Source: Ariolimax columbianus (Eukaryota > Mollusca > Gastropoda > Stylommatophora > Arionidae). From it: a stretch of 64,000 bases of DNA. Under the pieces are notes generated by a model. The model saw nothing but the letters and a program-made list of their open reading frames with translations, did not search any database and had not been told where the DNA came from. Made by a program: the position numbers and the translations under genes. Of the stretch, positions 9,295-20,737 are shown one piece after another. Every line of letters begins with the position of its first letter. Positions within the stretch are counted from its first letter, which is position 1. Location of the stretch: assembly GCA_036924085.1 (NCBI GenBank), contig JAVGWX010000011.1, forward strand, positions 22,703,739 to 22,767,738, given 5' to 3'.

Positions 9295-11260
9295 CATTCT
9301 CCCTTTCTCTGTCTCTCCCCTTCTCTCTCTCACAGTCTCTTACTCTTTACGCCAGAAATCTCATTCTCTCTCTCTGCCTATCTCTCATTCTTTTCCCGTT
9401 CATTCTGAACTCTCTCTTCCATTGTCCGTTCTCTCATTCTCTTCCTTCTCTTGTCTCTCATTCTCTTCCTTCTCCTGTCTCTCATTCTCTTCCTTCTCCT
9501 GTCTCTCATTCTCTTTTATTCTCCTGTCTCTCATTCTCTTCATTCTCCTGTCTCTCATTCTCTTCCTTCTCCTGTCTCTCATTCTCTTCCATTCTCCTGT
9601 CTCTCATTCTCTTCCTTCTCTTGTCTCTCATTCTCTACTATTCTCCTGTCTCTCTTTCTCTTCCTTCTCCTGTCTCTCATTCTCTTCCTTCTCCTGTCTC
9701 TCATTCTCTTCCTTCTCCTGTCTCTCATTCTCTTCCTTCTCCCGTCTCTCATTCTCTTCCATTCTCCTGTCTCTCATTCTCTTCATTCTCCTGTCTCTCA
9801 TTCTCTTCTATTCTCCTGTCCCTCATTCTCTTCCTTCTCATGTCTCTCATTCTCTTCTATTCTCCTGTTTCTCATTCTCTTCCTTCTCATGTCTCTCATT
9901 CTCTTCCTTCTCCTGCCTCTCATTCTCTTCCTTCTCCTGTCTCTCATTCTCTTCCTTCTCCTGTCTCTCATTCTCTTCCATTCTCCTGTCTCTCATTCTC
10001 TTCTATTCTCCTGTCTCTCATTCTCTTCCTTCTCCTGTCTCTCATTCTATTCCTTCTCCTGTCTCTCATTCTCTTCCATTCCCATGTCTCTCATTCTCTT
10101 CTATTCTCCTGTCTCTCATTCTCTTCTCTCTCCTGTCTCTCATTCTCTTCCTTCTCCTATTCTCTCATTCTCTTCCATTCTCCTGTCTCTCATTCTCTTC
10201 TATTCTCCTGTCTCTCATTCTATTCCTTCTCCTGTCTCTCATTCTCTTCCTTCTCCTGTCTCTCATTCTCTTCCATTCTCCTGTCTCTCATTCTCTTCAT
10301 TCTCTTGTCTCTCATTCTCTTCTATTCTCCTGTCTCTCATTCTCTTCCTTCTCATGTCTCTCATTCTCTTCTATTCTCCTGTCTCTCATTCTCTTCCTTC
10401 TCCTGTCTCTCATTCTCTTCCTTCTCCTGCCTCTCATTCTCTTCCTTCTCCTGTCTCTCATTCTCTTCCATTCTCCTGTCTCTCATTCTCTTCTATTCTC
10501 CTGTCTCTCATTCTCTTCCTTCTCCTGTCTCTCATTCTATTCCTTCTCCTGTCTCTCATTCTCTTCCATTCTCCTGTCTCTCATTATCTTCCATTCTCCT
10601 GTCTCTCATTATCTTCCATTCTCCTGTCTCTCATTATCTTCCATTCTCCTGTCTCTCATTATCTTCCATTCTCCTGTCTTTCATTATCTTCCATTCTCTG
10701 GTCTCTCATTATCTTCCATTCTCCTGTCTCTCATTATCTTCCATTCTCCTGTCTCTCATTATCTTCCATTCTCCTGTCTCTCATTATCTTCCATTCTCCT
10801 TTCTCTCATTGTCTTCCATTCTCATGTCGCTCATTCTCCACTCTCTCACCCATTATCCTGTCTCTCAAATTCCGCTTTCTCTTTCATTCTGCTGTCGTTC
10901 ATTTTCCACTCACTCTTCCATTTTCTCCCCTCTTCCATTGTATCTTTCTTTCTCTCTTCCATTTTCATGTCTCTTATTCTCCTCTCAGTGTCCTCTCTTT
11001 CCCTCTCTCATTCTCCTTTCATTCTCCCTTTTCCCTCTCTCATTCTACTCTCTCTCGCTCACTTTTCTCAGTTTGTCATTCTCTTCACCATCATTATCCT
11101 TTTATTCTCCTTTCTCTCTCTCTCATTCCTTCTCTTTCCCTCCCTCATTCTCCTCTCTCTAGCTGAGCTCTCTCTCTCTTTCTCATCTTCACTATCTTTC
11201 TCATTCATCTCCCTCGTATTCTCCTTTTACATTCGACTCTCTCATTCTCCTCTCTCTCTG
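9295..11260. repeat. 24/25-bp pyrimidine-rich minisatellite
   Basis: Units mix 'ttcctgtctctcattctc'-type 24-mers and 25-mers with one extra base ('cttccattctc'). The core is about 9420-10850, with a later block (10560-10820) of a distinct 'cattatcttcc' variant in tandem, and degenerate flanks to 11260. Three long overlapping plus-strand frames of 571-724 codons exist only because stop codons are rare in this composition. Confidence 0.9.
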
Positions 11261-11547
11261 TTTTCTCTTCTCGCCATAACTATCTCTCTTTCCGCCGACG
11301 TACACTCCGCTCCACTCCTCTCGAACCTCCTTCGATTTCAAAATTGTGCAGCCTTCTACCTGCAGATTCTTCCATTACGATATCACCATTATATAAGCCG
11401 TTCACAGAAAGGCTTCGATACGCCGGCCCTACCTATATCTAGTGTGCCCATAATGAGTGCTTACAAGAATTCCTGCTGTCAGATTTGTAATTGCCCTACG
11501 ATTCCCTTTAACAGCGCGTGTTACGCGAATAAAGCCGAGTATAGCGC
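11261..11547. other. Unassigned spacer
   Basis: Nothing recognised. Confidence 0.4.
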
Positions 11548-11685
11548 AACCGCCTGGAGGACCTGGTCAACCTTCATGAGCACGGCGGTGATGTGAGGAA
11601 AGCTACTGCAACCCGACACTTAACGCCCTTTGTTGGGCGCACACAGGATAAAACATACTCAGCGTGGGCATTAACAACAACATAC
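11548..11685 (+). mobile_element. SINE B, copy 2 (3' part)
   Basis: 'gaggaaagctactgcaaccc', 'ggcgcacacaggata' and 'gtgggcattaacaacaac' mark the 3' half and (AAC)n tail in plus orientation. The 5' half is absent. Confidence 0.75.
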
Positions 11686-11867
11686 TTGCCCTGAACCCCA
11701 CCATGGTCTGGGCAATATATCCACACCAGGCTTTGGAGGTTCCATGTCTCTACAGCTGTCATTCACGAATGCCTTACTAGGCGCTTCTGTAACTTGCAAG
11801 ATACGAATTCGGACGCAGGTCTCATATAGTCATCTTAAAGTCACAATCTGGAAGGTAACACAAATGA

Positions 11868-12130
11868 ATTAGGGATTCGACTGGTTGCCCAATTATGAAG
11901 ACAAAAGGAATTATGGATTCGACTGGTTGCCCAATTATGAAGACAAAAGGAATTAGGGATTCGACTGGTTGCCCAATTATGAAGACAAAAGGAATTAGGG
12001 ATTCGACAGGTTGCTCAATTATGAAGACAAAAGTAATTAGGGATTCGACAGGTTGCTCAATTATGAAGACAAAAGTAATTAGGGATTCGACTGGTTGCCT
12101 AAATATAAAGACAAAAGGATTTATGGATTC
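11868..12130. repeat. 42-bp array, left part
   Basis: Six units of the form 'ggattcgactggttgcccaa' plus 'ttatgaagacaaaaggaatta'-type DNA. 42 is a multiple of three, so a 14-residue periodic frame appears; I do not regard it as a gene. The same array resumes at 12355. Confidence 0.9.
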
Positions 12131-12358
12131 TTCTTCTTCGTACGCTGTCAGACGTCAACTTGAATTTGTTCGAAGAAAGCAGCTATCATCCTGAGGCTGT
12201 CAACACTACCATAGAGCTTGTCTAGTGTTGCCACTGGTGATGGCCACATGTGCTTTCTCTGATCCTCGTATGTCGGGCAATTTTGCAGCAGATGTTCAGC
12301 GGTCATTTTCCCTGTACCTCAGGTGCATTCGTCAGTACCACCTATCTTCAGTTTATTA
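12131..12358 (-). mobile_element. RT-RNase H LINE, 3' end inserted in the 42-bp array
   Basis: Base for base this follows the 3' end of the LINE at 23375-23640: 'cgtacgctgtcagacg', 'ctgaggctgtc', 'cagcagatgttcagcggtca' and 'ccacctatcttcagttt'. It is 5'-truncated and ends on the plus strand side in 'ttcttcttcg', the (GAA)n tail. The array sequence on each side ('ttatggattc' / 'ttagtgattc') is compatible with a target-site duplication. Confidence 0.85.
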
Positions 12359-12760
12359 ATTAGTGATTCGACTGGTTGCCCAATTGTGAAGACAAAAGGA
12401 ATTTGGGATTCGACTGGCTGCTCAGTTATGAAGACAAAAGAAATTGTGGATTCGACTGGTTGCTCAGTTATGAAGACAAAATAAGTTAAGGATTCGACTA
12501 GTTGCTTAATTATGAAGACAACATAAATTAGGGATTGGATTTGTGAAGCCAAAATAAATTAGGGATACGACTGGTTGCTCAATAATGAAGACAAAATAAA
12601 TTAGAGATACGACTGGTCGTTCCATTATGAAGACAAAATGAACTAGCCATACGATCAGTTGCTCCATTATAAAGACACAATGAATTAGAGATTTTACGTT
12701 TCCATTATGAAGACAAAATTAATTAGAGATTCGACTGGTTGCTCTATTAGGAAAACGCAA
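12359..12760. repeat. 42-bp array, right part
   Basis: About nine more units of the 11.9-kb array, increasingly diverged toward 12750 ('aaaacgcaatacagtc'). Confidence 0.85.
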
Positions 12761-13271
12761 TACAGTCTCGGACATTTAGCCTGTCAAATTGAGAACTGCA
12801 CTGGCTCAGACCAAAGACTACTCGCTCGTAACTGTAGACAAGAGGCGGAACCCACTGAGCAGGTTCACTGCGGATAAGAGAGTAACACGATACAAGAGAA
12901 GGATTTCATAGGTGGCATGAGCTGATAGAACGATGGGTAAAGTGGGCACTGTGGAGGCTAATAAAAGCAACCAATGAATTCTTGCTAGCGATAAGTTGAC
13001 ATTCTATAACCGGGTTATCTTTACCCTCGGCCGGAAATTCAGAGAGTGCTACACTGGGAAAGTGGAGCAGGAGGTTAAACTGTGTAAGTGATAATATTCG
13101 GGTAATTGATACTATCTGATATACCGAGGGGTCGGTACACCGTGGTGAGTAATCAGGATGGGGGTCGGCTGTTAGGGTGAGAGGTAAGGTCATTGTCGAG
13201 GATGCGGTACATGACCGACTAACTGCCTCTAGTACCAAAGCGAGGATTAGGGCTGTGAATTCATATATATA
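12761..13271. other. Unassigned spacer
   Basis: No gene or family recognised. A short TATATATA run lies at 13263. Confidence 0.4.
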
Positions 13272-13397
13272 TATGAAATGGCATAATTTACTTGCTAGCC
13301 CTATTTTTAGTAAGGATTAACTGCGATACTTTTTATCCTCACTCTCTCGTCTCGAGCCGCCCGATCCCAGTGGCAAGTCAAGGACAAGACGACTAGG

Positions 13398-13400
<3 letters not shown>
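13272..13400 (-). mobile_element. SINE D, copy 2 (body only)
   Basis: Matches 6425-6540 over about 120 bp ('ctatttttagtaaggat', 'ctttttatcctcactctctc', 'gacaagacgactagg'). It ends in a (TA)n tract at 13401-13432. Confidence 0.75.
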
Positions 13401-13436
<36 letters not shown>

Positions 13437-13446
13437 CACACACACA

Positions 13447-13815
13447 AGGCGTGTTCAAATGAAACCGGACCTAATTGCACCAAGTGAACATACGTATGAT
13501 GCGCAGGACGTCACTTTAGGTGTAAACAGCACAAACCAACCGTCAAGTTTGTAAAATGTCATTATCCTCCGACTCATAGTTTCCCAAGCAGACCGTTGAA
13601 AACATGGCGGATGTGATACGGAATCCGCCTAGAGTTGATCAGCGAGCGGTGATTTGGTTTCTAACAGCTGAAGGATGTCGACCAGTTGACGTTCACCGCA
13701 GAATGCAGACAGTGTATGGTGACAAAAGTGTGTGGAAGACAACAGTGAAGAACTGGACAACGATGTTTAAAGTAGGGCCTGAGTTAACGCACGATCTTCC
13801 GAGACCAGGTCAGAA
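13447..13815 (+). mobile_element. Mariner-like element, 5' fragment
   Basis: Starts 'aggcgtgttcaaatg' and is colinear with the left arm of the foldback mariner at 3.4 kb. The frame opens MADVIRNPPRVDQRAVIW at 13604 and runs to 'DLPRPGQ' (about 70 residues of HTH domain) before breaking into purine-rich DNA. The catalytic domain and 3' end are missing. Confidence 0.8.
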
Positions 13816-14225
13816 AAAAGCTAGTAGGGAGGAAAATAAATATATTATAGAGAGAACATGCTGGAGAGAGAGAGAGAGAGTGTGAGTGAGAAAGAGTGAA
13901 AGTGAGTGTGAGTGAGAGAGAGTGAAAGAGAGTAAGAAAGAGAGTGAGTGAGAGAGAGAGTGAGACGGTGAGAGATAGATAGAGAGAAAGGAGAAGAGAT
14001 ATGCTAGAGATTAGAGGTAAGAGATAGATATTATGAATAAAAAAGAAAGGATATAAAATATGTTAATAAAAGAGAAGAGAAATACGGAGAAGAGATATAT
14101 TTTATAGACAACGGAGAAGGGATATATATTATAGAGAGAACAGAGGAGATTAAGGTGGAGAAGAGAGAGAGAAATGTTATAGACAAGAGAGCAGTTGGAA
14201 TACAGTGAGATTAAATGAGGAATGG
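13816..14225. repeat. Purine-rich (GA)n-related tract
   Basis: Degenerate 'gagagagtgagtgagaga' DNA grading into 'agaagagatatatattatag' phrases that recur loosely. There is no strict period. Confidence 0.7.
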
Positions 14226-14450
14226 GGGACGGCGTGGCCTAGTGGTTAAGTGGCACGGCTCACAACCAGAAGGTGCTGGGTTCGATCCCCATCACAGCAC
14301 CGGCCGTTACCCCGGGGAAGCAAACCCTTAGAAAATGCAGGAGGAAGCAGACCCTTACATAAAATGCATGCTGAAGAAGGATGCACTGGGCCGACAGGCG
14401 CAAAATAAAAACCACAGTGTAAAGCACACACGCCTTTTGGAATAGATAAA
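14226..14450 (+). mobile_element. SINE E with tRNA-like head
   Basis: Box A-like 'tggcctagtggttaagtgg' at about 14233 and box B-like 'gggttcgatccc' at about 14278 have tRNA-like spacing. The unrelated body to about 14450 shows that it is a SINE, not a tRNA gene. It sits within the purine-rich tract. Confidence 0.7.
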
Positions 14451-14980
14451 TAAGGCGAACGAAAAAATTTTTTTTTTAAATGAGATATGTAGAAGAGATA
14501 GAATACTGATATATTATAGACAAGAGAAGATAAATATATAGCCAGAGAAGAGGAGAGAAAAGCGGAGAAGGTAGAGAATAAAGAGATCGTTTAGGCAAGA
14601 GAAAGTAGATACACAAAGGAGAGAGGTAGAGAGAAGGATATAACAGACACAAGAGATGTGAGATATACTATACGCAGATAAGAGGAGATGAATATATAGT
14701 GAGATAAGAGAAAAATATGAAGAAGAGAGATATATTGTGGACCAAGGAGAAGGGATATATATACTATAGTAAGAACAGATGAGATTACGGTAGAGAAGAA
14801 AGTGATAGAGTGGTATTGTAGACAAGAGATGGGAGATTATAATATAGTGATAGAAGAGGGAGGGACAGGAGGAGAAGATAGTGCATAGAGATAGAGAAAC
14901 GAAGAGCTAGGTAAAAGGAGAAGCGATAGAGTGAGAGAGAGAGAGAGAGAGAGAGAGCGGGGGAGACAAAAGAGCAGAGA
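14451..14980. repeat. Purine-rich tract, continued
   Basis: Phrases such as 'gagaagagatatattatag' continue from before SINE E, ending in a (GA)n run at about 14933-14957. This implies SINE E inserted into an existing purine tract. Confidence 0.65.
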
Positions 14981-15391
14981 TTATGTATAGAGAAGAGAAT
15001 GTTCTCTGTGACTGCTATTCTTCCAGAATCCGACCTGTCTTAGATCTTGTATCATTGCAGCTATCTTCGTTATGTCTACATGAACACCATCTTCTATCTA
15101 AATACCAATCTTGGCTCACTGTTTGATCTGGGCGCTGTTCTGTGATGCTGTTATTCCACCGCGACTCATCTGCCTCCGTGGTGTTGTCTTATCGCCGTAA
15201 TTATCGGAATGATTAAAGTCGAGGACGTGACGGTGGAATCGCCAAGTCAATATACGTATCTTTCAGGTTTCGCTAGCGAGGGTTTGTTCAGGGCTCTCAA
15301 CTATTGTTGTCTAAGGAAGGGACATTGAGGAAATTGACAAAGTAAGGTGTTTATCATTATCCTGAATGTGTGCTTTTGTGTTTTGCAACAA
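14981..15391. other. Unassigned spacer
   Basis: Nothing recognised. Confidence 0.4.
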
Positions 15392-17155
15392 AAAAATTCT
15401 TCATTCGTTCTCAAACCCCCGCTACCAATCCCGGAAAATGACTTTGCAAGTAGCAGGATGTAGTCCGGAGAGCGGGATGCGTTGTGTCGTAGTTTACAGT
15501 TTTACTGCTATGTTTGCACCTTTCAGTCCGACACATCCGACTTCAGTGTAACATGTTTGAGTACCGGGTTAGCTTTCGCTGTTTGATCCCTTCTCATTAG
15601 CCGGTCTGCCTTGCTGCAGACTGTTATCCAGGATCAGCACTTGGAGGTGTAGAAGGGTTTTGGCAGCTCTGGGTCACTGGCCCTTACGCTAGCAGTGAGC
15701 TCTGGGTCACTGACCCTGACGCTAGCAGTCAGCTCTGGGTCGCTAGCCCTGACGCTAGCAGTCAGCTCTTTGTCACTGTCCCTGACGCTAGCAGTGAGCT
15801 CTGGGTCGCTGGCCCTGACGCTAACAGTCAGCTCTGGGTCGCTGGCCCTGACGCTAGCAGTCAGCTCTGGGTCACCGGCCCTGACGCTAGCAGTGAGGTC
15901 TGGGTCACTGGCCCTGACGCTAGCAGTGAGCTCTGGGTCACTGGCCCTGACGCTAGCAGTGAGCTCTGGGTCACTGGCCCTGTGACGCAAGCAGTGAGCT
16001 CTGGGTCACTGGCCCTGACGCTAGCAGTCAGCTCTGGGTCACTGGCCCTGACGCTAGCAGTCAGCTCTGGGTCACTTCCCCTGACGCTAGCAGTGAGCTC
16101 TGGGTCACTGTCCCTGACTCTAGCAGGAAGCTCTGGGTCACTGGCCCTGACGCTAGCAGTGAGTTCTGGGTCACTGACTCTGACGGTAGCAGTGAGCTCT
16201 GGGTCACTGGCCCTGTGACGCTAGCAGTGAGCTCTGGGTCACTGGCCCTGACACTAGCATTCAGCTCTGGGTCACTGGCCCTGACGCTAGCAGTCAGCTC
16301 TTTGTCACTGCCCCTGACGCTAGCAGTCAGCTCTGGGTCGCTGGCCCTGACGCTAGCAGTGAGCTCTGGGTCGCTGGCCCTGACGCTAGCAGTCAGCTCT
16401 GGGTCGCTGGCCCTGACGCTAGCAGTGAGCTCTGGGTCATTGGCCCTGACGCTAGCAGTGAGCTCTGGGTCACTGGCCCTGTGACGCAATCAGTGAGCTC
16501 TGGGTCACTGGCCCTGACGCTAGCAGTCAGCTCTGGGTCACTTCCCCTGACGTTAGCAGTGAGCTCTGGGTCACTGTCCCTGACGCTAGCAGGCAGCTCT
16601 GGGTCACTGGCCCTGATGCTAGCAGTGAGCTCTGGGTCACTGAACCTGACGCTAGCAGTGAGCTCTGGGTCACTGGTCCTGTGACGCTAGCAGTGAGCTC
16701 TGTGTCACTGGCCCTGACACTAGCATTCAGCTCTGGGTCACTGGCCCTGACGCTAGCAGTCAGCTCTGGGTCACTGGCCCTGACGCTAGCTGTCAGCTCT
16801 GGGTCACTGGCCCTGACGCTAGCAGTCAGCTCTGGGTCGCTGGCCCTGACGCTAGCAGTCAGCTCTTTGTCACTGCCCCTGACGCTAGCAGTCAGCTCTG
16901 GGTCGCTGGCCCTGACGCTAGCAGTGAGCTCTGGGTCGCTGGCCCTGACGCTAGCAGTCAGCTCTGGGTCGCTGGCCCTAACGCTAGCAGTGAGCTCTGG
17001 GTCACTGGCCCTGACGCTAGCAGTGAGCTCTGGGTCACTGGCCCTGACGCTAGCAGTGAGCTCTGGGTCACCGGCCCTGACGCTAGCAGTGAGCTCTGGG
17101 TCACTGGCTCTGACGCTATCAGTCAACTCTGGGTCGCCGACCACTACAGCTCATG
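15392..17155 (-). mobile_element. SINE A, copy 4, expanded to 1.76 kb
   Basis: The tail-side body 15392-15660 and the head-side end 17120-17155 ('gaccactacagctcatgc') are ordinary SINE A. Between them the segment that occurs about once in other copies ('ctggccctgacgctagcagt') is repeated about 44 times. The copy is thus intact apart from the internal expansion. SINE B copy 3 follows about 15 bp beyond it. Confidence 0.9.
15660..17125. repeat. 33-bp array inside SINE A
   Basis: Unit landmarks are 'agctctgggtcactggccct' then 'gacgctagcagtg'. Four units carry an extra 'tg' (ccctgtgacgc) at about 15981, 16215, 16481 and 16683, spaced 6-8 units apart, which marks higher-order block duplications. 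Variants (tcact/tcgct, cagtc/cagtg, tttgtcactg) are shared between blocks. The 11-residue SSGSLALTLAV frames and their antisense partners are artefacts of the 33-bp period. Confidence 0.95.
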
Positions 17156-17169
17156 CACTGCTCAGAATT

Positions 17170-17845
17170 TCAGAAATCTCATCAACAAATTGTTGTTGTT
17201 GAATGCCCGCAATGAGCAGGTGTACTCTTATGTGCCCCCTAAAAAGGACGTTAATTGGCAGGTTGCATTAGCTTTCCTCACATCCTGAGCGGGCTGATGA
17301 AGGTGAAGCGGGGTCCTCCAGGCGGTTGTGATATGCTTGGCTGCATCTGCGTGTCGCTCACTACTACGCGAGTCACATAGATCCATATCTCGCCAGACAG
17401 GCTGTCTTGAAAACAGCCTGTTTCTAGGGAATGTTTCACAGATGAGAGAAAGATTGTGGTCTTGGTCAGTGTATTGTACCTCACCCTGATGCGACGTCCT
17501 GGTCAGTATGTTGTGCCTGACTCTGGTGCGACTTCCTGACCAGTATGTTGTGCCTGACCTTGATGCGACGTCCTGGTCAGTATGTTGTGCCTGACCTTAA
17601 TGCGACGTCCTGACCAGTATGTTGTGCCTGACGTTGATGCGACGTTCTGGTCAGTATGTTGTGCCTGACCCTGATACGACTTCCTGGCCAGTATGTTGTG
17701 CCTGACCTTGATGCGACTTCCTGGTCAGTATGTTGTGCCTGACCTTGATGCGACTTCCTGGTCAGTATGTTGTGCCTGACCCTGATGCGACTTCCTGGTC
17801 AGTAAGTTGTGCCAGACTGTTCTACCGTTTCAGTTCCCCACCTCA
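17170..17845 (-). mobile_element. SINE B, copy 3, with internal expansion
   Basis: The tail end at 17185-17200 ('ttgttgttgttgaatgccc'), body and 5' end ('accgtttcagttcccc', 17825-17840) are all present. The 5' region is expanded at 17470-17815. Confidence 0.85.
17470..17815. repeat. 37-38-bp array inside SINE B
   Basis: About nine units of 'gtatgttgtgcctgacc' plus 'ttgatgcgacttcctggtca'. Unexpanded copies (1.5 kb, 39.8 kb) hold one or two of these. Confidence 0.9.
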
Positions 17846-17869
17846 ATCTGTTATACTGTACTAAAGAAT

Positions 17870-18205
17870 TCATTCGCAGTTTCGGGGAGGAAGACTAACT
17901 CCTGGTCAGGCAAAATACGCTGATCAGACATGTTAGTGAGGTTCAGGCAAAACATAATAGCCAAGACCCTCACCTCTCTAGAAATGGGCAGCTTTTTTCG
18001 CAGCCTGGCTAACAAAGTGTGGGATCCCAGTAGTAGTGAGCGACACGCAGTTGACGCCAAGCATAGTCTGGAAGACCTTGGTCCACCTTCATAAGCACGT
18101 CCGAGATGTGAGGAAAGCTACTGCAATCCGCCTCTTAACGTCCTTTTCAGGGCGCACAAAAAGAGTAAATCAATTTATTGTGGGCATTCGCAAACAACAA
18201 CAACT
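17870..18205 (+). mobile_element. SINE B, copy 4
   Basis: Plus-oriented copy: 'ggtcaggcaaaatacgctg' at the 5' side, 'gtagtgagcgacacgcag', 'gaggaaagctactgcaatcc', and the tail 'cgcaaacaacaacaac' at 18190-18204. It faces copy 3, so the two form a tail-out inverted pair around 17.85 kb. Confidence 0.8.
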
Positions 18206-18897
18206 CGCAGTGTCCCTAATCGCCGTATCCTTTTTAATCCAGAACTATGCGAGCTCCTCGGTTTGTTACCTAGATCCTAAACAAACTGTGTCATCCTCTA
18301 GACTAAGTCGAGCCACATAATGTGGACCTCTAATCGAAGGAACATAATCTAAAGTGGGGAAGCTATTTGAAGAAGCGCCCAAGACGCTCTGTCCCGAATG
18401 TCATTGCAGGCAACAGCTGCCAGAAGCATGTGGGTTTTCTGTTCTTTAACTAAACACTTTTCACTGGATATCTCTTCTGCTTCCACCCTCTCGTGCTCTT
18501 GACATTCTGTGTTTATTTTGAGTTTTTTGTTTGTTTGTTGTAGAGACTGGAATGAAATGTCATAAATTTTTCGTTCTCTGACGTCGAAGAGAGAATTCGC
18601 TCTCTTGTTGAAAACATTGTCTCTGCTGGTTTAACATACAAACAAAACCAAGCATTTTGTGATGGATTTTCTGAGTAATTACAAGGCCAAGGCTTACGTG
18701 TTGTATTTATCTAATCTCTCTTTGCTGAAGACTGCGCATGTTCGTGTGTGTGTCTGTCTGTGCGTGCGTGCGTGCATACAAATTCAGACTATCTGCCTTG
18801 ACATGTATGAACTGTAGCTGATCTAAAAATATGTAGCCGGTCTGAAAATGTGTAGCCGGTCTGAAAATATGGGGCTGATCTGAAAACATCGATCTTT
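18206..18897. other. Unassigned spacer
   Basis: No gene is seen. Three imperfect repeats of 'ggtctgaaaatatg' at 18835-18885 form a small local duplication. Confidence 0.45.
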
Positions 18898-19262
18898 TCT
18901 TTTTTTTTTTTTTTTTTCGTTCGTTCTCAATCTCCCACTACCAAACCCTGAAAGGGTAAGTAGCAGAATGTAGTCCAGAGAACGGAATGCGTTGTGTCGT
19001 AGTTTACAGCTTGGCTGCGATATTTGCACCTTTCGGTCCAACACTCCGACTTCAGCAAGCATTTTTTGAGTACCGGGCTAGCATTCCCTCTTCGATCCCT
19101 TCTCCTTAGCCAGTCTGCTCTGCTGCAGCCTGTTATCCAGGATCACCGCGTGGAGGTGTAAAAGGGTCTTGGCAGCTATGGTTCGCTGGCCCTGATGCTA
19201 GCAGTCAGCTATGGGTCGCTGACCACTGCAGCTCAGGCGCTGCTCAGCATCTTGATCCCAAC
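18898..19262 (-). mobile_element. SINE A, copy 5
   Basis: Full-length copy whose tail is a homopolymer (T about 18 on the plus strand, 18900-18918) instead of (AAGCC)n. Confidence 0.85.
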
Positions 19263-19546
19263 TGTCGATCTGAAAACCGATAATTAGTATGTAACAACAT
19301 CAAGGATTCTTATAAGAGCATGTGTATTTGGAGAGAGAGCATTCATAAATTCACACTGACATGTTGTCATCATTCATTCCAGTCAGCACCTGTCAGAATG
19401 TTTTTTCGCAGGTAAAAACGTGCCTTGAAGATCTGGAATCACGACTCTTGGCTTTCCGTATCTTTCATCGTGACCCACATTTCCCGATTGCTAACCCATC
19501 TCAAAGAAGCCGCTTCGCACTTGTCTGTATTGCAAGGTTCCATCGC

Positions 19547-20405
19547 ATCACCTGGTTGGAGCATTGTCCCTGGTTGGGGCATTGTCCCTGGTTGGAGCAT
19601 TGTCCCTGGTTGGAACATTGTCCCTGGTTGGAGCATTGTCCCTGGTTGGAGCATTGTCCCTGGTTGGAGCATTGTCCCTGGTTGGAACATTGTCCCTGGT
19701 TGGAGCATTGTCCCTGGTTGGAGCATTGTCCCTTGTTTGAGCAGTGTCCCTGGTTGGAGCATTTTCCCTTGTTTGAGCATTGTCCCTGGTTGGAGCATTG
19801 TCCCTTGTTTTAGCATTGTCCCTGGTTGGAGCATTATCCCTTGTTTGAGCATTGTCCCTGGTTGGAGCATTGTCCCTGGTTGGAGCATTATCCCTTGTTT
19901 GAGCATTGTCCCTTGTTTGAGCATTGTCCCTGGTTGGAGCATTGTCCCTGGATGGAGCATTGTCCCTTGTTTGAGCATTGTCCCTGGTTGGAGCATTGTC
20001 CCTGGTTGGAGCATTGTCCCTTGTTTGAGCATTGTCCCTGGTTGGAGCATTGTCCCTGGTTGGAGCATTGTCCCTTGTTTGAGCATTGTCCCTGGTTGGA
20101 GCATTGTCCCTTGTTTGAGCATTGTCCCTGGTTGGAGCATTGTCCCTTGTTTGAGCATTGTCCCTTGTTTGATCATTGTCCCTGGTTGGAGCATTGTCCC
20201 TTGTTGGAACATTGTCCCTGGTTGGAGCATTGTCCCTTGTTGGAACATTGTCCCTGGTTGGAACATTGTCCCTTGTCGGAAGATTGTCCCTTGTTTGAGC
20301 ATTGTCCCTGGTTGGAGCATTGCCCCTGGTTGGAGCATTGTCCCTGGTTGGAGCATTGTCCCTGGTTGGAACATTGTCCCTTGTTTGAGCATTGTCCCTT
20401 GTTGT
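19547..20405. repeat. 18-bp array
   Basis: About 47 units of 'attgtccctggttggagc', alternating with a 'cccttgtttgagc' variant. The two variants occur in mixed blocks, which suggests unequal exchange. No TE flank is recognised. The 317-332-codon frames on both strands (WSIVPG, GTMLQP repeats) follow from 18 being divisible by three. Confidence 0.95.
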
Positions 20406-20689
20406 GAAGGGAGCTATATGTAATATGCAGGTATAATTTAAAATCTAATCTGGCAACGACGCTTAACGACATAACTTCATCTGTTCCCGCTGCATGTGGT
20501 GCATAGAGTTACCACTTCAGCTTTCCCCCTTGCAGGAAGCCTATATCAAGCCACTTTTAAACATATATTTCTTTTTAAATTGAAATCGTCAACCTGCGAT
20601 ATCTTGTTTTTTTCAGACACACGTTCACGATTACCTGACCGACCATGTGCATTCTGTAAATAAACAATGAGAAGCGTATATATAAACAG

Positions 20690-20735
<46 letters not shown>
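20406..20735. other. Spacer with (CT)n
   Basis: No gene is seen. A (CT)n run of about 45 bp lies at 20690-20735. Confidence 0.5.

Positions 20736-20737
<2 letters not shown>

Noticed and set aside
9156..11596. Three overlapping open frames of 571-724 codons, Ser/Leu/Phe-rich
   Set aside because: All three frames of one strand are open at once, the peptides simply restate a 24/25-bp pyrimidine repeat, and no domain is visible.
14226..14305. tRNA gene
   Set aside because: Box A and box B are present, but I cannot form acceptor and anticodon stems, and an unrelated SINE body follows. The tRNA-like heads at 42.83, 44.82, 47.51 and 60.98 kb fail likewise.
19425..20423. Open frames of 332 and 317 codons on opposite strands
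   Set aside because: An 18-bp period keeps sense and antisense frames open; no start context or domain.
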